64,000 bases of DNA from Silicimonas algicola (GTDB taxonomy: Bacteria; Pseudomonadota; Alphaproteobacteria; Rhodobacterales; Rhodobacteraceae): positions 124,001 to 188,000 of the forward strand of contig NZ_QGGV01000007.1 in the NCBI RefSeq assembly GCF_003148765.1, given 5' to 3'. The position numbers and the translations under genes were made by a program. Shown in pieces: positions 53,456 to 60,829 of this stretch. Within the stretch, counting starts at the first letter, position 1. The number at the start of each line of letters is the position of its first letter. The notes beneath the pieces are model-generated. The model made no database searches and was not told the origin of the DNA. It saw only the letters and a program-made list of their open reading frames with translations.

Positions 53456-54214
53456 TCACCCCTTGGAGTCGATGGCCGAGAGGCTTGCCCTGATGGAGGA
53501 GACCTGATCCGCGTACTGAAGCGACTGCGGCTCGCGCGCCAGGGCGTTGGTCATGTCCTTGGCGCTCATCCAGATAAGGTGGTCTTCGTCGGTCACCTGC
53601 TTGTCCGGGCCGATCCACTTGCCCGGCTCACAGTGAGAATAGCCGTAGCGAAGGTGTGCCCCTTTTGCCGCCAACTGCTTCGGCACGAGCGCGAAGGCGT
53701 AATCGGGCGCCCAGCTCTTGACCATGATCTCGAACAGGATTCGCGACAGCAGCGTCGTGGCCCCCTGGCTGCGCGGTCCACCCAGGCCCCGCGCGGGAAG
53801 CCAGAACTCTCCATGATAGCAGACCCTGCCCGTAATCGTGGCAAGAGCATCGGGACCTGAGTAAAAGGTAAGGTCGGGATCGGGCGTCGTGTCGGGCGTG
53901 ATATACTTGTGGCGGTGAACGTCGAGATGGTTACCGAGCGATACGCCCGTCAGATCGAGAAGCCGCACCGCCTGGGTATGGATCAGCTTGCCCGACTGAT
54001 CGAAGCCGCAAATCCAGAAGCCGTTCGAGCCGTCGATGTAGGAACTGGCGACGTCGAACATGGGATACATCGGATTCCGGTCGGCCTGCGCGGTGCGATG
54101 GGCCCGGTAGGTCGAGAAGTCGTCGCCGACCTCGACACGCATGCCTGCGTCTTCGAGTTCGCGAAGGATGCGCGACACACACATGATCGTGTCGAAGAGA
54201 TTGCGAGGCGACAT
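53456..54214 (-). CDS. Unrecognised protein, possibly GNAT-like acyltransferase
   Basis: A 252-residue cytoplasmic protein I cannot assign. Residues about 65-90 (FWICGFDQSGKLIHTQAVRL) look like the beta-hairpin of an acyltransferase, residues about 135-170 (FWLPARGLGGPRSQGATTLL) resemble the acetyl-CoA loop and following helix of GNAT folds, and KGAHLRYGYSH may be the last strand. This gives a weak case for a GNAT-like fold. ATG 54214 follows AGGAAG. It sits between a LysR-type DNA-binding protein (upstream, same strand) and an MFS exporter, an order typical of a small metabolite made and exported under local control. Confidence 0.6.
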   Translation of the reverse strand: MSPRNLFDTIMCVSRILRELEDAGMRVEVGDDFSTYRAHRTAQADRNPMYPMFDVASSYIDGSNGFWICGFDQSGKLIHTQAVRLLDLTGVSLGNHLDVHRHKYITPDTTPDPDLTFYSGPDALATITGRVCYHGEFWLPARGLGGPRSQGATTLLSRILFEIMVKSWAPDYAFALVPKQLAAKGAHLRYGYSHCEPGKWIGPDKQVTDEDHLIWMSAKDMTNALAREPQSLQYADQVSSIRASLSAIDSKG

Positions 54215-54349
54215 TTCGGCTTCCTGAATCGGTCGTTTCCGTCGGCCAAGCTAACATCAAGAAGTCACATTTGTGCACGTTTTTTGCCGCATTCTTGAAA
54301 TCGCGGTTTGGGAGTGTTGCACGGTCGCGAGGCATTGCCGGTGCCCGGA

Positions 54350-55255
54350 TCAGATTGGAAGTGTATCCATGACCAATTCGTCCGAGAGGATCGGCCGATC
54401 CTCGTCCTTGAGTGCGTCGATCTCGACCTTGCTCGTGATGACGGCAAGCACGCTCAACCCAGGCGTGCCGTCCGGGAACACGCAGCCGAGGAGCAGACGC
54501 TGGAAGGTGACGGGCAAGGGATCGCTGCCGTCCCTCGGAAGATAAGCGTAGAGATGATCGAGGCGCACCCCGCCCTCTTCGTAGATGCGGGAGTAGGCGC
54601 CGGCGATGAACTCGTTGAATTCGTCTCCGACGTTGTCCTCGTTCAGGAGCTTGCCGATGGCGCTTCGGGACCAGGCCCAACCGAACCACCTCGCGTAGGC
54701 CGATTCCTGGCCCACCTCGACGAACACCCAGCCTGCGGGGCCCTTCCGGTAGAGCACGATGTAGGGACGGATCGCGTCCATTGCCTCGTGCTCGATCCGC
54801 GTCTCGGCCGTGCCCCAGGCGACGAGTGCCTTCTTGACGAGAGGCAGACCTTCCATCGCGATCTTCGAGACGGGGTGTTGCTGGGAGAAGAACTCCTTGC
54901 CGTCGCCGTCCACGTAGCGGCTGGACTCAAGGCCGCCGGAGAATTCCTTGCTCAGCGTGGATTGGCCCGACCAGGTATCGAGGTGCAGCAGAAGCGACTT
55001 GGCGCCCTCGAGCGACGCGGCGCCGTGCGCGGTCAGGCGATACTGGCGGTCGACCACCTCGAACAGGCGCTCGCCCTTGATGCTTTCCAGGTCGGTCAGG
55101 TGACGGCGCACGGTCTGCCGCGTCGCGCCCAACTCCTCGCATGTCTTCGAGAGGTTCAGGGTGCGACTCATGCATACGAAGGCACGCAGCATGGCGACGG
55201 TGACGTCAGCGTTATTCTTCGTCTGATACAAGACAACTCCGATGGGTTCGGTCAC
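54350..55255 (-). CDS. LysR-type HTH protein with unrecognised C-terminal domain
   Basis: A 301-residue protein. Residues about 18-75 form a LysR-type winged helix (MLRAFVCMSRTLNLSKTCEE, LGATRQTVRRHLTDLESIKG, GERLFEVVDRQYRLTAHG). The rest (about 95-301) does not show the usual two-lobe periplasmic-binding-like effector domain of LysR regulators; it has instead an aromatic, charged sequence (WVFVEVGQESAYARWFGWAW, DHLYAYLPRDGSDPLPVTFQ). It may be a sensor domain of another kind. It lies just upstream of the unrecognised 252-residue gene and the MFS gene on the same strand and probably controls them. Confidence 0.7.
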   Translation of the reverse strand: MTEPIGVVLYQTKNNADVTVAMLRAFVCMSRTLNLSKTCEELGATRQTVRRHLTDLESIKGERLFEVVDRQYRLTAHGAASLEGAKSLLLHLDTWSGQSTLSKEFSGGLESSRYVDGDGKEFFSQQHPVSKIAMEGLPLVKKALVAWGTAETRIEHEAMDAIRPYIVLYRKGPAGWVFVEVGQESAYARWFGWAWSRSAIGKLLNEDNVGDEFNEFIAGAYSRIYEEGGVRLDHLYAYLPRDGSDPLPVTFQRLLLGCVFPDGTPGLSVLAVITSKVEIDALKDEDRPILSDELVMDTLPI

Positions 55256-55552
55256 GCACGCAGGTCACTCGTCAACAACGAGCGCTGAGAGAGGTCGCAG
55301 GTGCACAAGATCAAGTGAAGGCAGAACCTTAGCCATTTTAAGAATATTGCTCTCTGTCTCCGGCAGACCACCGTCGTCGCGCAGCCCCGCCTCGGCCCGC
55401 ATTTCCGCTGAAGACGGCGCCCCAAGACACCGATCCGCGCCAGGCCGGAAACTGAATGTTTCTAATGCGTGGGATTGAGCGTCATGGTGCCCGACCGCGG
55501 CCATCTTTTGGACAAGATGACCTTGAAAATTCGGGCGGCGAAGGACGCTGCC
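55256..55552. other. 297-bp gap with no recognised gene
   Basis: Between the divergent LysR-type gene and the small gene at 55553 I find no convincing gene. It should hold the promoter of the LysR-type gene near 55260-55350, where the sequence is a little richer in A and T, but no clear motif could be fixed. Confidence 0.3.
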
Positions 55553-55819
55553 ATGAACATTTCCAAGCTTCTCGATTCTTCCGTCATGCTCTCGGGTCCA
55601 CCGCCGGGCTCGATCAATGTCCGCCTTGGGAAGAAGGTCGAAGGACCCGGTGGCAAATGGGTGCCCTGCGCGACCGAAGTCGCGTCGGGGGTCTATGTTT
55701 CCGCAGTTTTCGAGGTCGGTCCAGGGCGAAGACAGGTATGCGCGGCAGGTCACCCGGTCCGCAGTCCGGATGAAGCGCTGTCGCGCGCCGTCACGCTGGC
55801 GTGTACCGCCGCGGCGTAG
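55553..55819 (+). CDS. Small hypothetical protein
   Basis: An 88-residue frame starting at ATG 55553, with AAGGAC seven bases before it. It begins MNISKLLDSSVMLSGPPPGS, contains GKWVPCATEVASGVYVSAVF and ends with a helical SPDEALSRAVTLACTAAA. There are three cysteines and no signal or membrane segment. No family is recognised. Coding support is modest: the ribosome site, a mixed but balanced codon pattern, and a sequence that reads like protein. Longer starts at 55469 and 55517 exist. An overlapping minus-strand frame (55265-55903) looks like an Arg-rich shadow. Confidence 0.4.
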   Translation: MNISKLLDSSVMLSGPPPGSINVRLGKKVEGPGGKWVPCATEVASGVYVSAVFEVGPGRRQVCAAGHPVRSPDEALSRAVTLACTAAA

Positions 55820-56167
55820 AGCCTTCTCGTTCATCGCCCCTCTCGTTGCAGCCCTCGGGTACGCCCTTTGAGGCGGACGGCTGCCCACTGGATGATATTT
55901 CATCCAACGCGGTAAAATAAATCACCCCGTTACGTCAAATTTTTAGGGAATTGTTGTGAATCGCTGCCTGAAGCAAGGTCAGGCCGTTAGACGAGTGCTG
56001 TGGGTAACCTGACGTAACGAGTGTAGCTGTTCCGAGTTTGCCAAGAGACGACATTCGCGAGCTATTAAGATCGCGCCTGTCTGGACGTCGAGTGTGTGCG
56101 TGAGTAAGTGGGTTGCGAGTGACGGTTCGACAGAGTTTCCGTCGATTTCGATAATTACCTGAAGAAA

Positions 56168-56197
56168 ATGCCGACAATGCACCTGCATTGTCGGCAT
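56168..56197. repeat. Perfect 14-bp inverted repeat
   Basis: ATGCCGACAATGCA (56168-56181) and TGCATTGTCGGCAT (56184-56197) are separated by CC and followed by AATTTTGGG. It may be a terminator stem, a regulator site or the trace of an element. Confidence 0.75.
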
Positions 56198-56440
56198 AAT
56201 TTTGGGCGGTGCGATTGCGCCTGCGCCGTGCAGTCCGGCCTACAGCTCCGGCCCGTGCCGTTGTCCGGCACCCGGCAAGACCTGCGCACTCTGCCGCCGG
56301 ACGGGCGACGCGGCCGCCGCTTTGCGCTTGAATCCCCGATCGCGAGTTCGCAGGATGGCCGCATCAATCCGAGGCGTCTGCGCCCGGCCCGTCCGGATCC
56401 GAACAGGGTCCGGCACACCTTCAATCTGACTGTTACAAGA

Positions 56441-56455
56441 CGCCGTTAAACGGCG
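56441..56455. promoter_or_regulatory. Palindrome before ugpB
   Basis: CGCCGTT-A-AACGGCG lies 33 bp before the ugpB start. It could be a regulator site or a short leader stem. GGGAGAAAG just before ATG 56489 is the ribosome site. Confidence 0.4.
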
Positions 56456-56488
56456 CCCCACGGCACTTCGCACAATAGGGAGAAAGAC

Positions 56489-57799
56489 ATGCACAGACGA
56501 AATCTGATCGCCGCGGCGGTGGCGAGTTTCGCACTTCCCGCGCTTCCGGCGCTGGCCCAGACCGAGATCAGCTGGTGGCACGCGATGACCGGCGCGAACG
56601 CCGAGGTCGTCGAGAAGATCGCGAGCGACTTCAACGCAAGCCAGTCCGACTACAAGGTCACACCGTCCTTCAAGGGCACCTACCCCGAGACGCTGAATGC
56701 CGGCATCGCCGCTTTCCGCGCCGGCCAGGCACCCGACATCATGCAGGTGTTCGACGTCGGAACGGGCGTGATGATGGGGGCCGAAGGCGCGATGAAACCC
56801 GTCGCCGAGGTTCTCAGCGAGAACGGCTACGAGTTCGACAAGTCGCAGTACCTGCCAGGCATCGTCGCCTACTACTCGAAGCCGGACGGGACGATGCTGT
56901 CGTTCCCGTACAATTCGTCCTCGCCGATCACCTACATCAACAAGGACATCTTCGAAGCGGCGGGCCTCGACCCCAATGATCCGCCCGAGACCTGGAACGA
57001 GGTCTGGGAGATGGCGAAGACGATCAAGGAATCGGGTGCGGCACCCTGCGGCTATACCTCGACCTGGCTGACCTGGATTCACCTCGAGAACTTCGCGGCC
57101 TGGAACGACGTGCCCTATGCCACGTTCGAGAACGGTCTCGCGGAAGGGGGCGTGCCAGAACTGCAGTTGAACGCCCCCATCTTCGTGAACCACTTCCAAA
57201 TGCTTGCCGACCTCGCCAAGGATGGCACCTTCAAGTACGGCGGCCGTACGTCCGAGGCGAAGCAGATCTTCCTCGCCGGCGAATGCGGCATCTTCACCGA
57301 ATCGTCGGGTGGTCTGGGCGACATCGTGAAGTCGGGGATGAACTACGGCATCGCGCAGCTTCCCTACGACTCGGATGCCGGCGGACCGCAGAACACGATC
57401 CCTGGCGGCGCCTCGCTCTGGGTCTTCGGCGACAAGTCCGAGGAGACCTACAAGGGCGTTGCCGCCTTCTTCGACTACCTCTCGCAAACCGACGTGCAGA
57501 CCTACCTGCACCAGACCTCGGGCTATCTCCCGGTGACGATGGAAGCCTATGAGGCCACCAAGTCGTCGACCTTCTACGACGAGAATCCGGGGCGCGAGAC
57601 GCCGATCACGCAGATGATGGGCAAGGAGCCGACCGCCAACTCGAGGGGCGTCCGTCTGCCGAACCTGCCGCAGGTCCGCGACATCGCGAACGAGGAGTTC
57701 GAGAAGATGCTGGCCGGCGATCAGGACGCGCAGACGACGATGGACGCCATCGTCGAGCGCGGCAACGCTGCCATCAAGGAAGCCTATGGCAACATGTAA
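56489..57799 (+). CDS. ugpB: sn-Glycerol-3-phosphate ABC transporter binding protein
   Basis: A 436-residue periplasmic binding protein with signal peptide (AAAVASFALPALPALA, cut near ALA-Q). UgpB features are ISWWHAMTGANAEVVEKIA, FKGTYPETLNAGIAAFRAGQ, GYTSTWLTWIHLENFAAWN and the hinge TVTMEAYEATKSSTF-like end (LPVTMEAYEATKSSTFYDEN). It captures glycerol-3-phosphate or its diesters, a phosphorus and carbon source. It is first of four genes and is separated from ugpA by a hairpin. No PhoB site could be fixed upstream. Confidence 0.92.
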   Translation: MHRRNLIAAAVASFALPALPALAQTEISWWHAMTGANAEVVEKIASDFNASQSDYKVTPSFKGTYPETLNAGIAAFRAGQAPDIMQVFDVGTGVMMGAEGAMKPVAEVLSENGYEFDKSQYLPGIVAYYSKPDGTMLSFPYNSSSPITYINKDIFEAAGLDPNDPPETWNEVWEMAKTIKESGAAPCGYTSTWLTWIHLENFAAWNDVPYATFENGLAEGGVPELQLNAPIFVNHFQMLADLAKDGTFKYGGRTSEAKQIFLAGECGIFTESSGGLGDIVKSGMNYGIAQLPYDSDAGGPQNTIPGGASLWVFGDKSEETYKGVAAFFDYLSQTDVQTYLHQTSGYLPVTMEAYEATKSSTFYDENPGRETPITQMMGKEPTANSRGVRLPNLPQVRDIANEEFEKMLAGDQDAQTTMDAIVERGNAAIKEAYGNM

Positions 57800-57805
57800 G
57801 GCTTT

Positions 57806-57831
57806 CCGGGCCGTCCTTCGGGGCGGCCCGG
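57806..57831 (+). terminator. UUCG-capped hairpin between ugpB and ugpA
   Basis: CCGGGCCGTCC (57806-57816) pairs with GGGCGGCCCGG (57821-57831) around TTCG, giving a C(UUCG)G tetraloop. It allows one G-U pair. It lies 6 bp after the ugpB stop and 10 bp before ugpA. It should protect or partly end the ugpB transcript. Confidence 0.7.
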
Positions 57832-57841
57832 TCCCTGCCCC

Positions 57842-58723
57842 ATGAACCGCGCGACCTTTCCCCATTTCTGGCTGCCCCTGCTGCTGATCGCGCCGCAACT
57901 CGCGATCAGCGCCATCTTCTTCTATTGGCCGGCGGTGCAGGCGCTCTACCAGTCGGTGCTGCGCGAGGATCCCTTCGGTCTCCGCTCGACGTTCGTGGGG
58001 CTCGCCAACTTCCGCAACGTGCTGGCCGACCCGGCGTACCTCAATGCCGCGCAGGTGACGGTCGTCTTCTCGCTGCTGACGGCCGGGTTCTCGATGGCCA
58101 TCGCGCTCCTCCTAGCGGTACAGGCCGAGAAGGTCGTCCGTGGCCGCGGCTTCTATCGGACGCTCATGATCTGGCCCTACGCGGTAGCTCCCGCCATCGC
58201 GGGGATGCTGTGGCTCTTCATGTTCAATCCCTCGTTCGGCACGCTCGCCGCCATCCCGCGCGCGCTCGGCATCAGGTGGGATCCGCTGCTGAACAGCAGC
58301 CAGGCCATGGGCCTTGTCGTCGCGGCGGCGAGTTGGAAGCAGATCTCGTACAACTTTCTCTTCTTCGTCGCAGGGCTGCAGGCGATTCCGAAAAGCCTGA
58401 TCGAGGCCTCGGCCATCGACGGCGCGGGCCCGGTGCGACGGTTCTGGACGATCGTCTTCCCGCTGCTTGCGCCGACGACCTTCTTCCTCCTCGTCGTCAA
58501 CACCGTCTACGCGCTCTTCGACACCTTCGGCATCATCCACGCGGTAACGTCCGGCGGACCGGGCAAATCGACCGAGACGCTGGTCTACAAGGTCTACAAC
58601 GACGGCTTCGTGAACCTGCTCCTTGGCTCCTCGGCCGCGCAATCGGTGATGCTGATGGTGCTGGTGATCTGCCTGACGGCGTTCCAGTTCAAGTACATCG
58701 AGAGGAAGGTGCACTATGGCTGA
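57842..58723 (+). CDS. ugpA: sn-Glycerol-3-phosphate ABC transporter permease UgpA
   Basis: A 293-residue permease with six membrane segments. The EAA-loop motif is [20 protein letters not shown], then [19 protein letters not shown]. The start [20 protein letters not shown] and [20 protein letters not shown] match UgpA closely. It overlaps ugpE by 8 bp. With UgpE it forms the pore for glycerol-3-phosphate. Confidence 0.93.
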   Translation: MNRATFPHFWLPLLLIAPQLAISAIFFYWPAVQALYQSVLREDPFGLRSTFVGLANFRNVLADPAYLNAAQVTVVFSLLTAGFSMAIALLLAVQAEKVVRGRGFYRTLMIWPYAVAPAIAGMLWLFMFNPSFGTLAAIPRALGIRWDPLLNSSQAMGLVVAAASWKQISYNFLFFVAGLQAIPKSLIEASAIDGAGPVRRFWTIVFPLLAPTTFFLLVVNTVYALFDTFGIIHAVTSGGPGKSTETLVYKVYNDGFVNLLLGSSAAQSVMLMVLVICLTAFQFKYIERKVHYG

Positions 58724-59576
58724 AGGTCTCGTCGGCACATCGCGGCGCAGCCTGACGCTGGCGCACGTTCTTCTGATCCTCGGCTGCGTGATCGTCGCCT
58801 TCCCGATCTACTACGTCACGGTCGCCTCGACCCATTCGCTGAGGACGATCCTGAACCCCCCGCTTCCGATGCTGCCGGGCCCCGAGACAATCGAGAACTA
58901 CCGCGAGGCGGTGTCGGGCGGCATCAACCGGATTGGCGGCGTGGGCGTCGACCGGCTTCTGCTGAACACGACGATCGTGGCGCTCGGCATCGCCTTCGGG
59001 AAGATCGTCATCTCGATGGCGTCGGCCTATGCCATCGTCTTCTTCAGGTTCCCGCTGCGGATGGTGTGCTTCTGGCTGATCTTCATCACGCTGATGCTTC
59101 CCGTGGAGGTCAGGATCCTGCCGACCTACAAGGTCATGGTCGATCTCGGGCTGATCGATACCTACGCCGGGCTGATCCTGCCTCTCATCGCTTCCGCCAC
59201 GGCGACGCTGCTGTTCCGGCAGTTCTTCATGACGATCCCGAACGAGTTGTTCGAGGCCGCCCGCGTCGACGGCGCGGGGCCCTGGCGGTTCTTCAAGGAC
59301 ATCCTCCTGCCATTGTCGGCCACGAACATCGCGGCGCTTTTCGTTATCCTCTTCATCTACGGCTGGACGCAGTACCTCTGGCCGCTTCTGGTCACGAACT
59401 CCAACTCGATGAACACCATCGTCATCGCGCTGAGGAAGATGATCTCGTTCGCGGATGCCGACACGCCCTGGGACCTTGTCATGGTGACCTGCGTCCTGGC
59501 GATCCTGCCGCCCGTGCTGATCGTCGTCCTGATGCAAAGGTGGTTCGTGAAGGGCCTCGTGGAGACGGAGAAGTAA
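58716..59576 (+). CDS. ugpE: sn-Glycerol-3-phosphate ABC transporter permease UgpE
   Basis: A 286-residue permease with six membrane segments. Its EAA-loop motif is [20 protein letters not shown], followed by [20 protein letters not shown] and [20 protein letters not shown], typical of UgpE. The stop shares an A with the ugpC start (TAATG), so translation is coupled. It completes the membrane part with UgpA. Confidence 0.94.
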   Translation: MAEGLVGTSRRSLTLAHVLLILGCVIVAFPIYYVTVASTHSLRTILNPPLPMLPGPETIENYREAVSGGINRIGGVGVDRLLLNTTIVALGIAFGKIVISMASAYAIVFFRFPLRMVCFWLIFITLMLPVEVRILPTYKVMVDLGLIDTYAGLILPLIASATATLLFRQFFMTIPNELFEAARVDGAGPWRFFKDILLPLSATNIAALFVILFIYGWTQYLWPLLVTNSNSMNTIVIALRKMISFADADTPWDLVMVTCVLAILPPVLIVVLMQRWFVKGLVETEK

Positions 59577-60649
59577 TGGCGACTCTCAGCCTCAATGACG
59601 TCCGCAAGAGCTACGGCAAGACCGAGGTCATCCACGGCGTCTCGATCGACGTCGAAGACGGTGAATTCGTGGTGATCGTCGGGCCGTCCGGCTGCGGCAA
59701 GTCCACGCTGTTGCGGATGGTGGCGGGGCTCGAGGAGATCACGAGGGGCACTATCGACATCGGCGGGCGCGAGGTGAACAAGCTGGAACCGCGCGAGCGC
59801 GACATCGCGATGGTGTTCCAGAACTATGCGCTCTACCCGCACATGTCGGTCTTCGACAACATGGCCTACGGGCTGCGCATCGCCGGGATAAAGGGCGACG
59901 ACCTGAAGGCGCGCGTGGGCAAGGCCGCCGAGATGCTGGGCCTGACAACCCTTCTGGACCGCAAACCGCGTCAACTCTCGGGCGGACAGCGCCAGCGCGT
60001 CGCCATGGGCCGGGCGCTGGTGCGCGAACCCTCGGCGTTTCTCTTCGACGAACCGCTCTCGAACCTCGACGCCAAGCTGCGGGTTTCGATGCGTCTCCAG
60101 ATAAAGGACCTTCAGCGCCGGGTGGCCACGACGTCGCTTTATGTCACCCACGACCAGGTCGAGGCGATGACGCTGGCCGACCGGCTGATCGTGATGAACA
60201 AGGGCGTGGCCGAGCAGATCGCGACGCCCATGGAGATTTACGACAATCCCGCCAACGTCTTCGTCGCGGGCTTCATCGGATCGCCCGCGATGAACTTCTT
60301 TCCGGCCCGGATCGAAGGCGGTCATCTGCATCTGGCCGACGGCAGCCAACTCCCTGCCCCCGCCGGCGTGAGTGAGGGAAGCGTGATCCTGGGCATAAGG
60401 CCCGAGCATCTCATGCCTGCCCCGCTCGACGCCGAGGGTAGCTTGAGCGTGCGGGTCCTCGCGGTCGAGACGCTCGGCGCCGACGCCTTCGTTCACGCCA
60501 CGCTGGGTGACGGCGATGCGGATGCCATCGTGTTCCGCGTCCCCGGCCATGACCGTCCCGCCGAGGGCGAACGAGTGTCGTTGATGGTCGAACCGGGAAA
60601 GGCCCATGTCTTCGACGCGGCCACCGAACGGCGCATTGCCGAAGCGTGA
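59576..60649 (+). CDS. ugpC: sn-Glycerol-3-phosphate ABC transporter ATPase UgpC
   Basis: A 357-residue ATPase with Walker [13 protein letters not shown]-loop [20 protein letters not shown], signature [15 protein letters not shown], Walker [17 protein letters not shown] and the H-loop [13 protein letters not shown]. The C-terminal OB-type regulatory domain begins near [16 protein letters not shown] (ILGIRPEHL). Length fits the MalK/UgpC group. It powers UgpAE and is the last gene of the operon; a stem at 60788-60813 follows after about 140 bp. Confidence 0.94.
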   Translation: MATLSLNDVRKSYGKTEVIHGVSIDVEDGEFVVIVGPSGCGKSTLLRMVAGLEEITRGTIDIGGREVNKLEPRERDIAMVFQNYALYPHMSVFDNMAYGLRIAGIKGDDLKARVGKAAEMLGLTTLLDRKPRQLSGGQRQRVAMGRALVREPSAFLFDEPLSNLDAKLRVSMRLQIKDLQRRVATTSLYVTHDQVEAMTLADRLIVMNKGVAEQIATPMEIYDNPANVFVAGFIGSPAMNFFPARIEGGHLHLADGSQLPAPAGVSEGSVILGIRPEHLMPAPLDAEGSLSVRVLAVETLGADAFVHATLGDGDADAIVFRVPGHDRPAEGERVSLMVEPGKAHVFDAATERRIAEA

Positions 60650-60787
60650 TCGCTGGCGGAGGCGATGACGGCGAGACCGTGACCCTACGTCCCGTGCCTC
60701 CAAATCCCTTAAGATAACGGCGCAGGCCACAGCACGACAGCTGGGCAATCCATGGCTTCATCGTCAGTAACAGGTCGACCGTAGCCA

Positions 60788-60813
60788 AGCCGAGTCAGTG
60801 ACCCAACTCGGCT
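60788..60813. terminator. Stem between ugpC and the epimerase fusion
   Basis: AGCCGAGT (60788-60795) and ACTCGGCT (60806-60813) with a 10-base loop lie 138 bp past ugpC and 16 bp before GTG 60830. It may end the ugp transcript or belong to the leader of the next gene. Confidence 0.45.
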
Positions 60814-60829
60814 CCGACAGGAACCAGTC

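Larger units (their letters stand above)
55820..56488. other. 669-bp gene-free island with several inverted repeats
   Basis: No convincing gene is present. The first half is noticeably richer in A and T. Inverted repeats are GGATGA/TCATCC (55890-55905), CGTTACGTCA/TGACGTAACG (55928-55937 with 56010-56019, enclosing GCCTGA/TCAGGC at 55966-55984), a 14-bp palindrome at 56168-56197 and CGCCGTT/AACGGCG at 56441-56455 before ugpB. It may carry a structured RNA, an old element or regulator sites. Confidence 0.5.

Noticed and set aside
55265-55903. Minus-strand frame of about 212 codons in the region after the LysR-type gene
   Set aside because: Arg-rich, no ribosome site, and overlaps a better plus-strand candidate at 55553.
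56168-56449. Short plus-strand frame beginning within the 30-bp palindrome
   Set aside because: Starts inside the palindrome with no ribosome site, and its sequence is Arg/Pro-rich like a shadow.
56425-56450. Possible PhoB box before ugpB (CTGTTAC ... CCGTTAA)
   Set aside because: The two half-sites are 13 bases apart instead of 11 and match the consensus poorly.
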